Part shown: positions 10,496 through 19,209 of the stretch, piece by piece
Layout: the number at the start of each line of letters is the position of its first letter
Position numbering within the stretch: position 1 is the first letter of the stretch
Source: Nitrosopumilales archaeon
GTDB taxonomy: Archaea > Thermoproteota > Nitrososphaeria > Nitrososphaerales > Nitrosopumilaceae
Assembly (NCBI GenBank): GCA_016276965.1
Contig: JADNRU010000003.1
Span: 231 to 60,299, forward strand
Length of the DNA: 60,069 bases
Direction: 5' to 3'
Program-made: the position numbers and the translations under genes
The notes under the pieces: model-generated
Seen by the model: only the letters and a program-made list of their open reading frames with translations
Databases searched by the model: none
What the model was told of the DNA's origin: nothing

Positions 10496-11080
10496 TTAGG
10501 CGGGTAGTTGGTATTTGAAATAATTGGATTTCTTTTTATTTAACTCCAATGGTTTTGCTTCTATCTTTTTTTGCATCTGTTGAATAAACATATGAAAATC
10601 TTTTTCTTCAAATAATTGCCATCCAAACTTGTACACATCAAGATCATAAGATTGATAGTCTTCTATAATATCTCCAAACCACGTTCGATAAAGATCAGCT
10701 TCCATATTAGCTTGCTCAATACTATTGAAGAATTTGAGTTCTATCCAATCAAAACTACCGTTTGATCTTGCAGAAAAATCACAAAAGGGAGCATCCTTTA
10801 GATATTCCTTCATATCCTCAAGCCTTTGTACATAATTTTTTGGTGATGATAGCTTTACAGTAACTAACCTAGGAATTGCCATGTTTACCTTTTTCATGTC
10901 TACTATAGCAGTATATCCAATGATGATTTTTTCTCGCTCTAGCCTAGCAATTCGTTTTCCAAGTCCACGTTCTGATATCTTGATTCCCTCATCAGCTAGT
11001 TTTTTGGTTATAGTCCGGCTAGATTGTCTCCCATTAGATATTAACAGATTCAGAATTTTTCTGTCAAGCTCATCTATCAT
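10496..11080 (-). CDS. Lrp/AsnC-family transcriptional regulator
   Basis: MIDELDRKILNLLISNGRQSSRTITKKLADEGIKISERGLGKRIARLEREKIIIGYTA; ATG at 11080 preferred over the track's TTG at 11104. Confidence 0.85.
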   Translation of the reverse strand: MIDELDRKILNLLISNGRQSSRTITKKLADEGIKISERGLGKRIARLEREKIIIGYTAIVDMKKVNMAIPRLVTVKLSSPKNYVQRLEDMKEYLKDAPFCDFSARSNGSFDWIELKFFNSIEQANMEADLYRTWFGDIIEDYQSYDLDVYKFGWQLFEEKDFHMFIQQMQKKIEAKPLELNKKKSNYFKYQLPA

Positions 11081-11115
11081 ACTATAAAATTTGTTATAAG
11101 GCAAAATGCCCAGAT

Positions 11116-11130
11116 GTTCAAAACATGAAC
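11116..11130. promoter_or_regulatory. Inverted repeat GTTCA-AAACA-TGAAC, candidate operator in a divergent intergenic region
   Basis: Perfect 5-bp arms between the Lrp/AsnC gene and the 72-aa membrane protein gene. Confidence 0.45.
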
Positions 11131-11225
11131 TCTTCTTGTGAAAAAGTTTAGCTTTTGAACTAAAAGTGGTTCCAAAGTTAGGTCCATTCTAAATACTTGG
11201 GAACTATTTCTTGGTTTGAGAAACA

Positions 11226-11444
11226 ATGACAGCACAAGTACAAAAACAGCACGGCAAAAAAAGTATCTCACGATACATGACCGTCATAATACTGGCCATA
11301 ATGCCAGTAATACTAGCCCTCTCCACCAATGGCGCAGACATTCAAGGACTTCCACAGGCCCTATCTAACGGCGCATATCCAATAGCGTTTACCCTACTGT
11401 CGTGGGGTATTGTGACGAAGCTAGTATTTGACATAAGAAAGTAA
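11226..11444 (+). CDS. Small (72 aa) putative two-TM membrane protein
   Basis: MTAQVQKQHGKKSISRYMTVIILAIMPVILALSTNGADIQGLPQALSNGAYPIAFTLLSWGIVTKLVFDIRK; TATA-like tctaaata ~35 nt upstream; terminator-like hairpin downstream. Confidence 0.75.
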   Translation: MTAQVQKQHGKKSISRYMTVIILAIMPVILALSTNGADIQGLPQALSNGAYPIAFTLLSWGIVTKLVFDIRK

Positions 11445-11500
11445 GAAAGAGACCTCCTGCAATATAACGAAGCTTACTTTCTTTTTCTTTTTTTTATAAT
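11435..11500 (+). terminator. Hairpin (AAGAAAGTAAG / CTTACTTTCTT) followed by a T-rich tract; overlaps the stop codon of the small membrane protein
   Basis: 11-bp arms at 11435-11445 and 11473-11483, then tttctttttttta. Confidence 0.6.
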
Positions 11501-11561
11501 ACTAATTATAATGGTAAACTTTTGCAAAAGCTGTTATTATATTAGATTCTAAATATTGATC

Positions 11562-12110
11562 ATGTGTACGTTATTAGTAGTTGATAATGGATCTGTATAC
11601 ACCAAAAACCTAACAGATTTTCTTTTAACAAAAAAAATCAAATTCACTAAGTATTCACATAATACCTTAGAACTTTCTGAAATACCAAAATTCACATCGT
11701 TTATCCTTTCTGGTAGAAGGACTAACAATAAACAAATGAATGCTTTAAATTCAAAAATTATAAAACATGCAGTTTTAGAACAAAAACCTCTTCTTGGAAT
11801 TTGTTATGGAGCTGAAATTTTGGCTCTTACTCTAGGTGGAACAATTCGAAAAACAGACTCACTACTAAAAGGTGAACAAGAAGTAAAGATAGTAAAAGAT
11901 AATCCAATATGTAGTGGAACGATAAAAGTTTTCCAGAGTCATCATTACGAAATTTCTAGATTAGATAGTACCCTTTCTAGTATAGGCAAATCAGAAAATT
12001 GCTTGTATGAAATAGTCCAACATAACAACCTCAATATTTTTGGTACTCAATTTCATCCAGAAATGACTAAAGATGGCCAATCAATTATTGAAGCATTTAC
12101 TTCTATCTAA
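11562..12110 (+). CDS. Class I glutamine amidotransferase (GuaA N-terminal/TrpG-like)
   Basis: LGICYGAEILALTLGG, FQSHHYEI, TQFHPEMT; ATG at 11562. Confidence 0.85.
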   Translation: MCTLLVVDNGSVYTKNLTDFLLTKKIKFTKYSHNTLELSEIPKFTSFILSGRRTNNKQMNALNSKIIKHAVLEQKPLLGICYGAEILALTLGGTIRKTDSLLKGEQEVKIVKDNPICSGTIKVFQSHHYEISRLDSTLSSIGKSENCLYEIVQHNNLNIFGTQFHPEMTKDGQSIIEAFTSI

Positions 12111-12115
12111 TAATT

Positions 12116-12235
12116 TTAATTTAATTCATTATTACTTTTTTCAATTAATTCATTAATCTTTGAAACTATGTCAGGATAAGAAGGTGATGTGATTTCTCCC
12201 TTCTCATTGACTTTAATTTCCAACTTTTTTATCAT
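12116..12235 (-). CDS. Hypothetical microprotein (39 aa)
   Basis: MIKKLEIKVNEKGEITSPSYPDIVSKINELIEKSNNELN*; codon-like composition, fills the gap between the GATase and the tRNA. Confidence 0.4.
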   Translation of the reverse strand: MIKKLEIKVNEKGEITSPSYPDIVSKINELIEKSNNELN

Positions 12236-12280
12236 ATCATTTCTTCATCTATTTTTTCAATATTTGAACCTTAAACTATA

Positions 12281-12354
12281 TGCGGAGTGCGGGATTTGAA
12301 CACGCGACCTTCAGCTTGGGAAGCTGACGTCCCACCAGGCTGGACTAACTCCGC
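12281..12354 (-). tRNA. tRNA-Gly (anticodon CCC)
   Basis: GCGGAGT TA GTCC...GGAC G TCAGC TTCCCAA GCTGA AGGTC GCGTG TTCAAAT CCCGC ACTCCGC A; T-stem has a 52:62 U:C mismatch. Confidence 0.9.
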
Positions 12355-12406
12355 GCAACACGAATTTAGAAACTAGCATTATATAGCTTAGTGAGTTAAT
12401 AGATTC

Positions 12407-12580
12407 ATGGATGCTCGATGTCCAAAATGCGAGAAAGTAGCGACTTTTGATATTGACATGAACAAAGTAAAATGCTCCCACTGTAATTTTGAAGCTGCTT
12501 ATGATGATTACATAGAAATCATGAAAGAAAACGCTGTAAATATGGCAGTAGATTATATTCCTGATAGGCCCGGATTTTAA
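12407..12580 (+). CDS. Zinc-ribbon microprotein (57 aa)
   Basis: MDARCPKCEKVATFDIDMNKVKCSHCNFEAAYDDYIEIMKENAVNMAVDYIPDRPGF*; two CxxC. Confidence 0.75.
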   Translation: MDARCPKCEKVATFDIDMNKVKCSHCNFEAAYDDYIEIMKENAVNMAVDYIPDRPGF

Positions 12581-12703
12581 TTACCAAAAGGAACCCTTAT
12601 CAGAACAATCAAGATGTGCACCACAGTTAGTGCAAAACATATGGCAAGATTGAAAAGTAATCATTTTTCGTTCGCATCGTGGGCACTTGATGTCTTCTGC
12701 CAC
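12581..12703 (-). CDS. Zinc-ribbon microprotein (40 aa, GTG start)
   Basis: (V/M)AEDIKCPRCERKMITFQSCHMFCTNCGAHLDCSDKGSFW*; CxxC...CxxC. Confidence 0.65.
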   Translation of the reverse strand: MAEDIKCPRCERKMITFQSCHMFCTNCGAHLDCSDKGSFW

Positions 12704-12784
12704 AAATCAATTCGTTTTTAATTCATTTTAAACATTCTTAGTCAAGCATTTTTTCCAAAGGTTAATTAGTAATACAATTTTTTT

Positions 12785-13261
12785 TTGGAATACTTGGCTA
12801 GTTTCAAATTAACAGTCTCTGACAAAAAAGGAAGATCTATCACTAAAGAAATTAAAGAAAATGATGCTAACCCACTTTTAGGACTTAAAGTAGGTAATGA
12901 AGTAGATGCAGCAATAGTTGGTTTAGGCGGAACAATGAAAATTACTGGTGGGAGTGACAAATCCGGTGTTCCCATGAGATCAGACCTCCACGGAGGTTCA
13001 AGGAAGTATATTTTGTTATCAAAAGGTGTTGGTTTACAAGATGCTGAAAAAGGCCAAAGATTTCGCAAACTTGTTAGAGGTAATACAATCTCCGAAGAAA
13101 TCTATCAACTAAATTGTAAATTTGATGGAGAAATTAAAATTGAAAAAACAGAAGAACCTACTAAAGAAGCAAAAAAAGATGAACCAGCTAAAGAAGTAAA
13201 AAAGGAAGCAAAAAAAGATGAACCAGCTAAAGAAGTAAAAAAGGAAGCAAAAAAAGAATAG
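12785..13261 (+). CDS. rps6e: 30S ribosomal protein S6e with a Lys/Glu-rich repeated C-terminal tail
   Basis: FKLTVSDKKGRSITKEI...GGTMKITGGSDKSGVPMRSDLHGGSRKYILLSKGVG; linked to aIF2 gamma. Confidence 0.92.
   Translation: MEYLASFKLTVSDKKGRSITKEIKENDANPLLGLKVGNEVDAAIVGLGGTMKITGGSDKSGVPMRSDLHGGSRKYILLSKGVGLQDAEKGQRFRKLVRGNTISEEIYQLNCKFDGEIKIEKTEEPTKEAKKDEPAKEVKKEAKKDEPAKEVKKEAKKE
13169..13246 (+). repeat. Tandem duplication of a 39-bp unit in the rps6e tail
   Basis: gcaaaaaaagatgaaccagctaaagaagtaaaaaaggaa x2, encoding AKKDEPAKEVKKE x2. Confidence 0.95.
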
Positions 13262-13292
13262 ATTAACATAAGCCGATTTTAAATTCTCAATA

Positions 13293-14555
13293 ATGCATTG
13301 GAGAGAAACTCTTCCTGAATGGTATGTTAAAAAATATGGCTATCAACCGTGTGTGAATATAGGTACAGCAGGTCATGTGGACCACGGGAAAACAACTTTA
13401 ATTCAGGCTCTAACCGGAGTTTGGACGAGTGTTCACAGCCAAGAACTAAAAAGAGGAATTACAATCCGTGTTGGATATTCTGATGCAGCTTTTTACAAAT
13501 GTAAGAACTGTAAACCTCCTCTAGGTTACTCTACTACTCCAAAATGTCCTAACTGTTCTAAGGATAGTGAACTATCTCGAGTAGTAAGCTTTGTTGATAG
13601 CCCTGGACATGAAAGCTTGATGGCAAATATGCTATCAGGTTCTGCCCTTATGGATGGAGCAATGTTGGTCGTTGCTGTAAATGAGAAAGTACCGAAACCT
13701 CAGACGAAAGAACATCTACTTGCATTAGAAACTCTAGGAATAAAACAAATTGTTATAGTACAAAATAAGGTAGATTTAGTATCATACAAAGAAGCGATGT
13801 CAAACTATTCTGATATTACAAAATTTGTAAAAGGAACAAAAGCTGCAACATCTCCTATAATTCCTATTTCTGCACAATCTGGACTTAATATTGATGCATT
13901 AATTGGAGCTATAGAAGAAACAATCGATACCCCAGAAAGAGATGCATCAAAAAATGCTGTAATGCATGTCCTAAGGTCTTTTGATGTTAACAAACCTGGT
14001 GCAAAAATAAAAAATATTAAAGGTGGAGTTATCGGCGGTAGTCTAACCCAAGGTGTTCTTAAGACCGGTGATGAAATTGAAATAAAACCAGGAATCCTTA
14101 ACGAGAAAAAAAAATCCTATGAAGCCATTCAAACAGAAATAGTTTCACTTGGTACATCTGCAGGAATTGTAGAGAGTGTTAAACCTGGAGGTCTTGTTGC
14201 TATAGGAACAAAATTAGACCCTACTTTGACTAGAAGTGATTCTTTTATCGGTTCTGTAATTGGAAAACCAGGAACGCTTCCTGAAAATTCCTTAAATACA
14301 AAAATGGAAATTAGTTTATTTGAATCTGCTGTTGGAACTACTGGTGAAACTAAGGTGTTACCTATACAAAATGGGGAATCTTTAAGAGTAAACATAGGCA
14401 CTGCTCCAATTCTTTCCAAAGTTACAAAGGCAAAATCAGAAAATATAGAGATAGAATTTAGGAGACCAGTATGTATTTTCAAAGGCAGTAATGTTGCAAT
14501 AAGTAGACGAATTGCTGATAGATGGAGATTAATTGGAGCAGGTGTAGTTGGTTGA
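13293..14555 (+). CDS. eif2g: Translation initiation factor aIF2 subunit gamma
   Basis: VNIGTAGHVDHGKTTLIQALTGVW...FVDSPGHESLMANMLSG...VQNKVDLV. Confidence 0.97.
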   Translation: MHWRETLPEWYVKKYGYQPCVNIGTAGHVDHGKTTLIQALTGVWTSVHSQELKRGITIRVGYSDAAFYKCKNCKPPLGYSTTPKCPNCSKDSELSRVVSFVDSPGHESLMANMLSGSALMDGAMLVVAVNEKVPKPQTKEHLLALETLGIKQIVIVQNKVDLVSYKEAMSNYSDITKFVKGTKAATSPIIPISAQSGLNIDALIGAIEETIDTPERDASKNAVMHVLRSFDVNKPGAKIKNIKGGVIGGSLTQGVLKTGDEIEIKPGILNEKKKSYEAIQTEIVSLGTSAGIVESVKPGGLVAIGTKLDPTLTRSDSFIGSVIGKPGTLPENSLNTKMEISLFESAVGTTGETKVLPIQNGESLRVNIGTAPILSKVTKAKSENIEIEFRRPVCIFKGSNVAISRRIADRWRLIGAGVVG

Positions 14556-14916
14556 AGTCATTTGTGATACCAGTTTTTTAATGCACTTTGCTACAAAAAG
14601 AATAAAAAATATTTCAACATTTGAAACCGAAATAGGACAAATTCAATTTGTAGTGCCAGATGTTGTAGAAAAAGAACTTCATCACCTCAAAGAAGATCCC
14701 AAAAAAAAGCAAAATGTTTTAGCAACAATAGATTTCATTAAAACTTTGAAAAAAATTCCAATTAAAGGAGATTTTGCAGATCAAGCAATTATTGTTTATA
14801 TAAAAGAGCATGGGGGAATCATAGCTACGATGGATAAGGAATTAAAAAATAAGGTAAAAAGCTCAGGTGGTTCTGTGATTTCATTTGCAAACGACAGGAT
14901 CGTTTTGGAATCCTAG
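14548..14916 (+). CDS. PIN-domain nuclease (Fcf1/VapC9-like)
   Basis: VEVICDTSFLMHFA...VVPDVVEKELHHL...ADQAIIVYIKEHGGIIATMDKELKNKVK; overlaps eif2g by 8 nt. Confidence 0.85.
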   Translation: MVEVICDTSFLMHFATKRIKNISTFETEIGQIQFVVPDVVEKELHHLKEDPKKKQNVLATIDFIKTLKKIPIKGDFADQAIIVYIKEHGGIIATMDKELKNKVKSSGGSVISFANDRIVLES

Positions 14917-14954
14917 TAAAATTTAACTTAAACTAAAAGCAAGAGATTAAGCAA

Positions 14955-15410
14955 ATGGGAAGTTTAATACTCAAAAGTTCTGCGTTTTTTGAGGGCAGCG
15001 AAATTCCTAAAAAACATGGATACAAAAACGGTAATGTTAGTCCTCCTTTGAGTATTAGTGGCAAACCTGCAGATACGAAATCATTTGTTATAATAATGGA
15101 TGATCCAGATGCACAAGCTGCTGTTGGTAAAGTTTGGGTTCATTGGGTAATATGGAATATTGATCCCAACACAAATGAAATTAGTGAAAGTTCAGTACCA
15201 ACTGAATCAAAACAGGGAAAAACGGATTTTGGAGAAATTGGTTATGGTGGACCAGCTCCTCCTGATAAAAGGCATACATACCTTTTCAAACTATATGCTT
15301 TGAATACAACACTAGAATTATCGGATGCTTCCACTAAAGCAGATGTGGAAGAGGCCATGAAAGATCACATTTTAGATGAAACGATCCTTAAAGGAACCTA
15401 CGCCCCATAA
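14955..15410 (+). CDS. YbhB/YbcL (PEBP, Raf kinase inhibitor-like) family protein
   Basis: VIIMDDPDAQ...VHWVIWNIDP...GEIGYGGPAPPDKRHTYLFKLYAL. Confidence 0.93.
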   Translation: MGSLILKSSAFFEGSEIPKKHGYKNGNVSPPLSISGKPADTKSFVIIMDDPDAQAAVGKVWVHWVIWNIDPNTNEISESSVPTESKQGKTDFGEIGYGGPAPPDKRHTYLFKLYALNTTLELSDASTKADVEEAMKDHILDETILKGTYAP

Positions 15411-15510
15411 TACTAATCCTATGATGATTCTATTCTAAAATTTTGATAAGCTCTTGTGAGATAAAATTTTACAAAAGAGTAATAAGCTAAACAATTTCCA
15501 TTCTTTTTAA

Positions 15511-18189
15511 TTGCTGACAAATCTTCCTCTATTCACTGTTCGAAATTTTGAATTTCGCTTACAGCACCTTCTGATAATTGGAATTTTAATGATAGCATTT
15601 TCAATTTCATTTCTTGTAAGGTCGCAGGCAGCAGATTATGGTTTTGAATTAAATGAATTTGATCCTTTTTTTAATTATAGAGCAACTCAGTTTATTGTTG
15701 ATAATGGATTAAGTGCCTACTTTGACTGGCATGATGAAATGAGCTGGCATCCATTCGGAAGGGATGTTTCTGCAACATCGCAAGTAATGTTGCATTTAAC
15801 TGCTGCAACACTCTATCAAATTTTTGGTGGTGAAGGCGACCTTTATGGTTTTACAATAATTTTTCCAGTTGTAATAGGTTCCTTAACTACAATTATTATT
15901 TTTGCACTAGTACGAGTTATTGGTGGTACAACTGCAGGACTTTTTGCCGCTCTGTTTTTTTCAGTTTCTGCACCCATAATAATTAGAGGTACTATAGGTT
16001 GGTTCAAATCAGAACCATTAGGTCTTTTTTATGGTTTACTTGGCCTTTATCTATTTCTTAGTGGAATAAAATCTGCTAATCGCAAAGTTGCAATTGTAAA
16101 GTTAATTGGAGCTGGTATATTCCTAGGTTTTGGACTTTCATCATGGGGAGGAATTCAATTCTTCATTTTACCTTTAGGATTTTTTTTCTTAGCATTACCC
16201 TTTCTACGAAAGGATCATAGTTTTATTATTTGGGCCGTCCCACTTTTTACAGCTGCACTAATACTCACATCTCTTGCATTTGAGCGACCTGGAATTAGTT
16301 TCGTTGTTGGTCTTGGGGGTTTTGCTTTAATTGGACCTACTGCATTTCTTGTGGTTTGTTTGATAATTCAAAAAATGAGTAAAGAAGAAAAAAGAATCCG
16401 TAATGGACTTGCTTTTTTAGCTGTGACTGTAATTTCAGGAATAGCCATTATATCATCAGGCGTGATTTTATCGCCTAGTTTTCGTTATCTAAATGCAATT
16501 AATCCATTCCTTACAACAACAGATCCGCTAGTGGACTCTGTTGCAGAACATGCAACCACTACTATTGCTCAATCATTCTTCTTTCTTTCTATTTTAATGA
16601 TTTTTGCCGGAATTGGAGTATGGTTAATTTTTAGAAGTAAAGAGCAAATTCATGATTTAACAGCAAAAATTTCTAGTGACATGATAGCGTTTGCATTAAT
16701 AATTGGTCTAATAGGCGTTTATATCAGCTCTGCATTTGTCAGGTTAGAACTTTTCGCATCAATTTCTGTAATAATATTATCATCATTAGGTTTATCCATA
16801 CTTGTTTGTGAAATTTTTAAAAGAAGGAAAGTTGAAGGAAAAAAAGCAACTTATACTCCCAGAACTGTTACAAAGATTTCCTTCATTGTTGTAATAATTA
16901 TTTTTCTTATGGTTCCAATTTCATTACCAGCACAAGCTAACTGGGTTGAAGGAATAAAAGCTCCACCTACCCTTCTTAATGGTGGTACTAACTTTAACAT
17001 TGCAACAAATGATTGGCCTCATGCAATGGAATGGTTAAGAAATAATACTCCTGAAGATGCAGTTGTTGCTTCATGGTGGGACTATGGTTACTGGATAACT
17101 ACGTTAGGAGGTAGAATCTCCTTAGCTGACAATGCAACTCTAAGCACAATACAAATTCAAAAAATTGCAAAGATGTTTTTAAGCTCACCTGATGAAGCTT
17201 GGAAATTATTACAAGAATTGGACTCTGATTATGTTTTGGTATATGTAGCAGCACAAAAAATATCAAATCGAGGAGAAGAGCCTGTAATTTATCTTCTTCA
17301 AGGTGGTGCAGATGAGAGCAAAAAACAGTGGTTTATGAGAATCGCAGGAGAACCTACTTCAAAATATATTCATCCAGATGGTCTTAGTGGTACAGATTAC
17401 TTTTGGGATAATACCATGTTGGGAAAAATGTTCCCATTTTCACAATTAGTTTATGCAAATTTTGCAAAGAATTTGCAATCTGAAACTTACCAACCTGGTT
17501 TTGTTCCAATTTTTCTAAAGGATATAAAATTTCCATCAAATGGTAATGGTCCTCTTAAGCTAGTTTATTCTTCTCCTAGTTTTGACAGAGAAGATCCTGG
17601 TCCAATTAGCGGCGTATTCATTTATGAGATCAATAAGGATTACAAACCTGGTAAGGTAGAACCCAAACCTGTAGAAACTCCAAAAATAATTAAAGAAGAT
17701 GCGGAGGTAGCAGTTATCACAACTGCTTTTGGTGATATTACAATACGGTTTAGAGATGATGTTGCACCAAAAACTGTTGAAAACTTCAAAAAATTAGCCC
17801 AATCTGGATTCTATGATGGAACCATTTTCCATAGAATCATTCCTGGATTTGTAATTCAAAGCGGGGATTCTAATACAAAAACAGGAACTCGTGATACATG
17901 GGGAAAGGGAGATCCAGGTTATTCTATTGATGCAGAATTTAGCAACATAAAACATCAAAAATACATAGTATCTATGGCAAGGGGTTCAGACATTAACAGT
18001 GCAGGCTCTCAGTTCTTTATTGTACTTGATGATTCGCCTTGGCTTGATGGAAAGTATACCGTATTTGGTGAAGTAATTTCAGGCAAAGATGTAGTTGATA
18101 AAATTGCAGCACTTGAAACTAATTCCCAAAATCAGCCAGTAGTGTCACTTGATGCAATTATGGAAAAGGTAATAATCACCAACCCATAA
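15511..18189 (+). CDS. aglB: AglB/STT3 oligosaccharyltransferase with fused C-terminal cyclophilin-type peptidyl-prolyl isomerase domain
   Basis: STT3 features: ELNEFDPFFNYRATQFI, WFKSEPLGLFYG, ASWWDYGYWITTLGGR (WWDYG at 17074-17088). Cyclophilin at 17704-18186: VITTAFGDITIRFRDDVAPKTVENF...TIFHRIIPGFVIQSGD...SAGSQFFIVLDDSPWLDGKYTVFGEV. Confidence 0.93.
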   Translation: MLTNLPLFTVRNFEFRLQHLLIIGILMIAFSISFLVRSQAADYGFELNEFDPFFNYRATQFIVDNGLSAYFDWHDEMSWHPFGRDVSATSQVMLHLTAATLYQIFGGEGDLYGFTIIFPVVIGSLTTIIIFALVRVIGGTTAGLFAALFFSVSAPIIIRGTIGWFKSEPLGLFYGLLGLYLFLSGIKSANRKVAIVKLIGAGIFLGFGLSSWGGIQFFILPLGFFFLALPFLRKDHSFIIWAVPLFTAALILTSLAFERPGISFVVGLGGFALIGPTAFLVVCLIIQKMSKEEKRIRNGLAFLAVTVISGIAIISSGVILSPSFRYLNAINPFLTTTDPLVDSVAEHATTTIAQSFFFLSILMIFAGIGVWLIFRSKEQIHDLTAKISSDMIAFALIIGLIGVYISSAFVRLELFASISVIILSSLGLSILVCEIFKRRKVEGKKATYTPRTVTKISFIVVIIIFLMVPISLPAQANWVEGIKAPPTLLNGGTNFNIATNDWPHAMEWLRNNTPEDAVVASWWDYGYWITTLGGRISLADNATLSTIQIQKIAKMFLSSPDEAWKLLQELDSDYVLVYVAAQKISNRGEEPVIYLLQGGADESKKQWFMRIAGEPTSKYIHPDGLSGTDYFWDNTMLGKMFPFSQLVYANFAKNLQSETYQPGFVPIFLKDIKFPSNGNGPLKLVYSSPSFDREDPGPISGVFIYEINKDYKPGKVEPKPVETPKIIKEDAEVAVITTAFGDITIRFRDDVAPKTVENFKKLAQSGFYDGTIFHRIIPGFVIQSGDSNTKTGTRDTWGKGDPGYSIDAEFSNIKHQKYIVSMARGSDINSAGSQFFIVLDDSPWLDGKYTVFGEVISGKDVVDKIAALETNSQNQPVVSLDAIMEKVIITNP

Positions 18190-18210
18190 TTTTTACAAAA
18201 ATTTAGTTTA

Positions 18211-18366
18211 CTATTGATAACTTTCTGCAAGACGGTACTTCATATACTTGTCATCAGGTGAAAACTTTGCAGGATGAGCGCCTTTTGTTTTATGTTTGCA
18301 TTTTGGACACTCATCTTTTAAGGTGTATTGATTGCATTTAATACATTTTCTAAGCTGAAAGCGCAT
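18211..18366 (-). CDS. nop10: H/ACA RNP protein Nop10
   Basis: MRFQLRKCIKCNQYTLKDECPKCKHKTKGAHPAKFSPDDKYMKYRLAESYQ* (51 aa, below the track cutoff). Confidence 0.93.
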   Translation of the reverse strand: MRFQLRKCIKCNQYTLKDECPKCKHKTKGAHPAKFSPDDKYMKYRLAESYQ

Positions 18367-18367
18367 T

Positions 18368-19171
18368 TTACATCACTCGTGTTTTCTTTGACTCTTCTCT
18401 GATGAATTTGAAGGTACCTTTTTGCTTTTCAATGGAATCTTGAATCTTAGAAATAATTGGTTTTAGTTTTTTTTCTGCAGATTTGAAATCCTGTGATGTA
18501 ATACTTATTCTATACTTTGGTGCTCCTATGTAAGTAATTTCTGCATCAGTTCCATGATCTTTTTTTGTTGCATCAAGAAGAACATTTTTGATAATTTCAA
18601 CGCCATCTGGTTTATTACTAGTTAGCTCTAACATTCCTCGGATTTGTACAGATGGTAATTTGATTGTAGAACCAATTGTTTCTATAGCAGAAAGAATCTT
18701 TTTTGATAATTTTAGATCAGCTAATACGGTGATATCTTTTCTTGCAACATCAATGAACGCATCATAAACAGAATCATATTTTGAAAAAAGATCTTCTTCT
18801 AATTTTTCTGCGTCTTTTACAGAAAGCTTTGCTGCATCTTTAACGTTTTGAATTAAAGTTCTACCTTTTTCATATCTTTTAACTTCTAAGAGTTTTTTCT
18901 TTTTTTGATCCTTTGAAATCTGTTTTAACGATAGATCAATTTCTGATCTATCCCGAATTATCTTTTTTACTAAAAGGACCTTTTTTTCTCCTAATTTTAC
19001 ATACCTTCCAATGGTTCTTACCCAACCTGGAGCAATCTCTGATATGTGCAAAAAACCCTGGATGTTATCATATTCATCAAGGGTAACATAGGCTCCATGA
19101 TCAGTAACTTTGGTTATTGTAGCAAGAACAATTTCTCCTACCTCAGGAAGTTCTTGCATTTCTGTTGCCAT
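18368..19171 (-). CDS. eif2a: Translation initiation factor aIF2 subunit alpha
   Basis: LPEVGEIVLATITKVTDHGAYVTLDEYDNIQGFLHISEIAPGWVRTIGRYVKLGEK...IDLSLKQI. Confidence 0.96.
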   Translation of the reverse strand: MATEMQELPEVGEIVLATITKVTDHGAYVTLDEYDNIQGFLHISEIAPGWVRTIGRYVKLGEKKVLLVKKIIRDRSEIDLSLKQISKDQKKKKLLEVKRYEKGRTLIQNVKDAAKLSVKDAEKLEEDLFSKYDSVYDAFIDVARKDITVLADLKLSKKILSAIETIGSTIKLPSVQIRGMLELTSNKPDGVEIIKNVLLDATKKDHGTDAEITYIGAPKYRISITSQDFKSAEKKLKPIISKIQDSIEKQKGTFKFIREESKKTRVM

Positions 19172-19209
19172 GGCTAAAATTTTTTTCTTGTGTAATTTAA
19201 TGTTGATGG

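Noticed and set aside
13169-13258. 39-bp repeats in rps6e considered as CRISPR-like
   Set aside because: Directly tandem with no spacers and in-frame coding for a charged tail.
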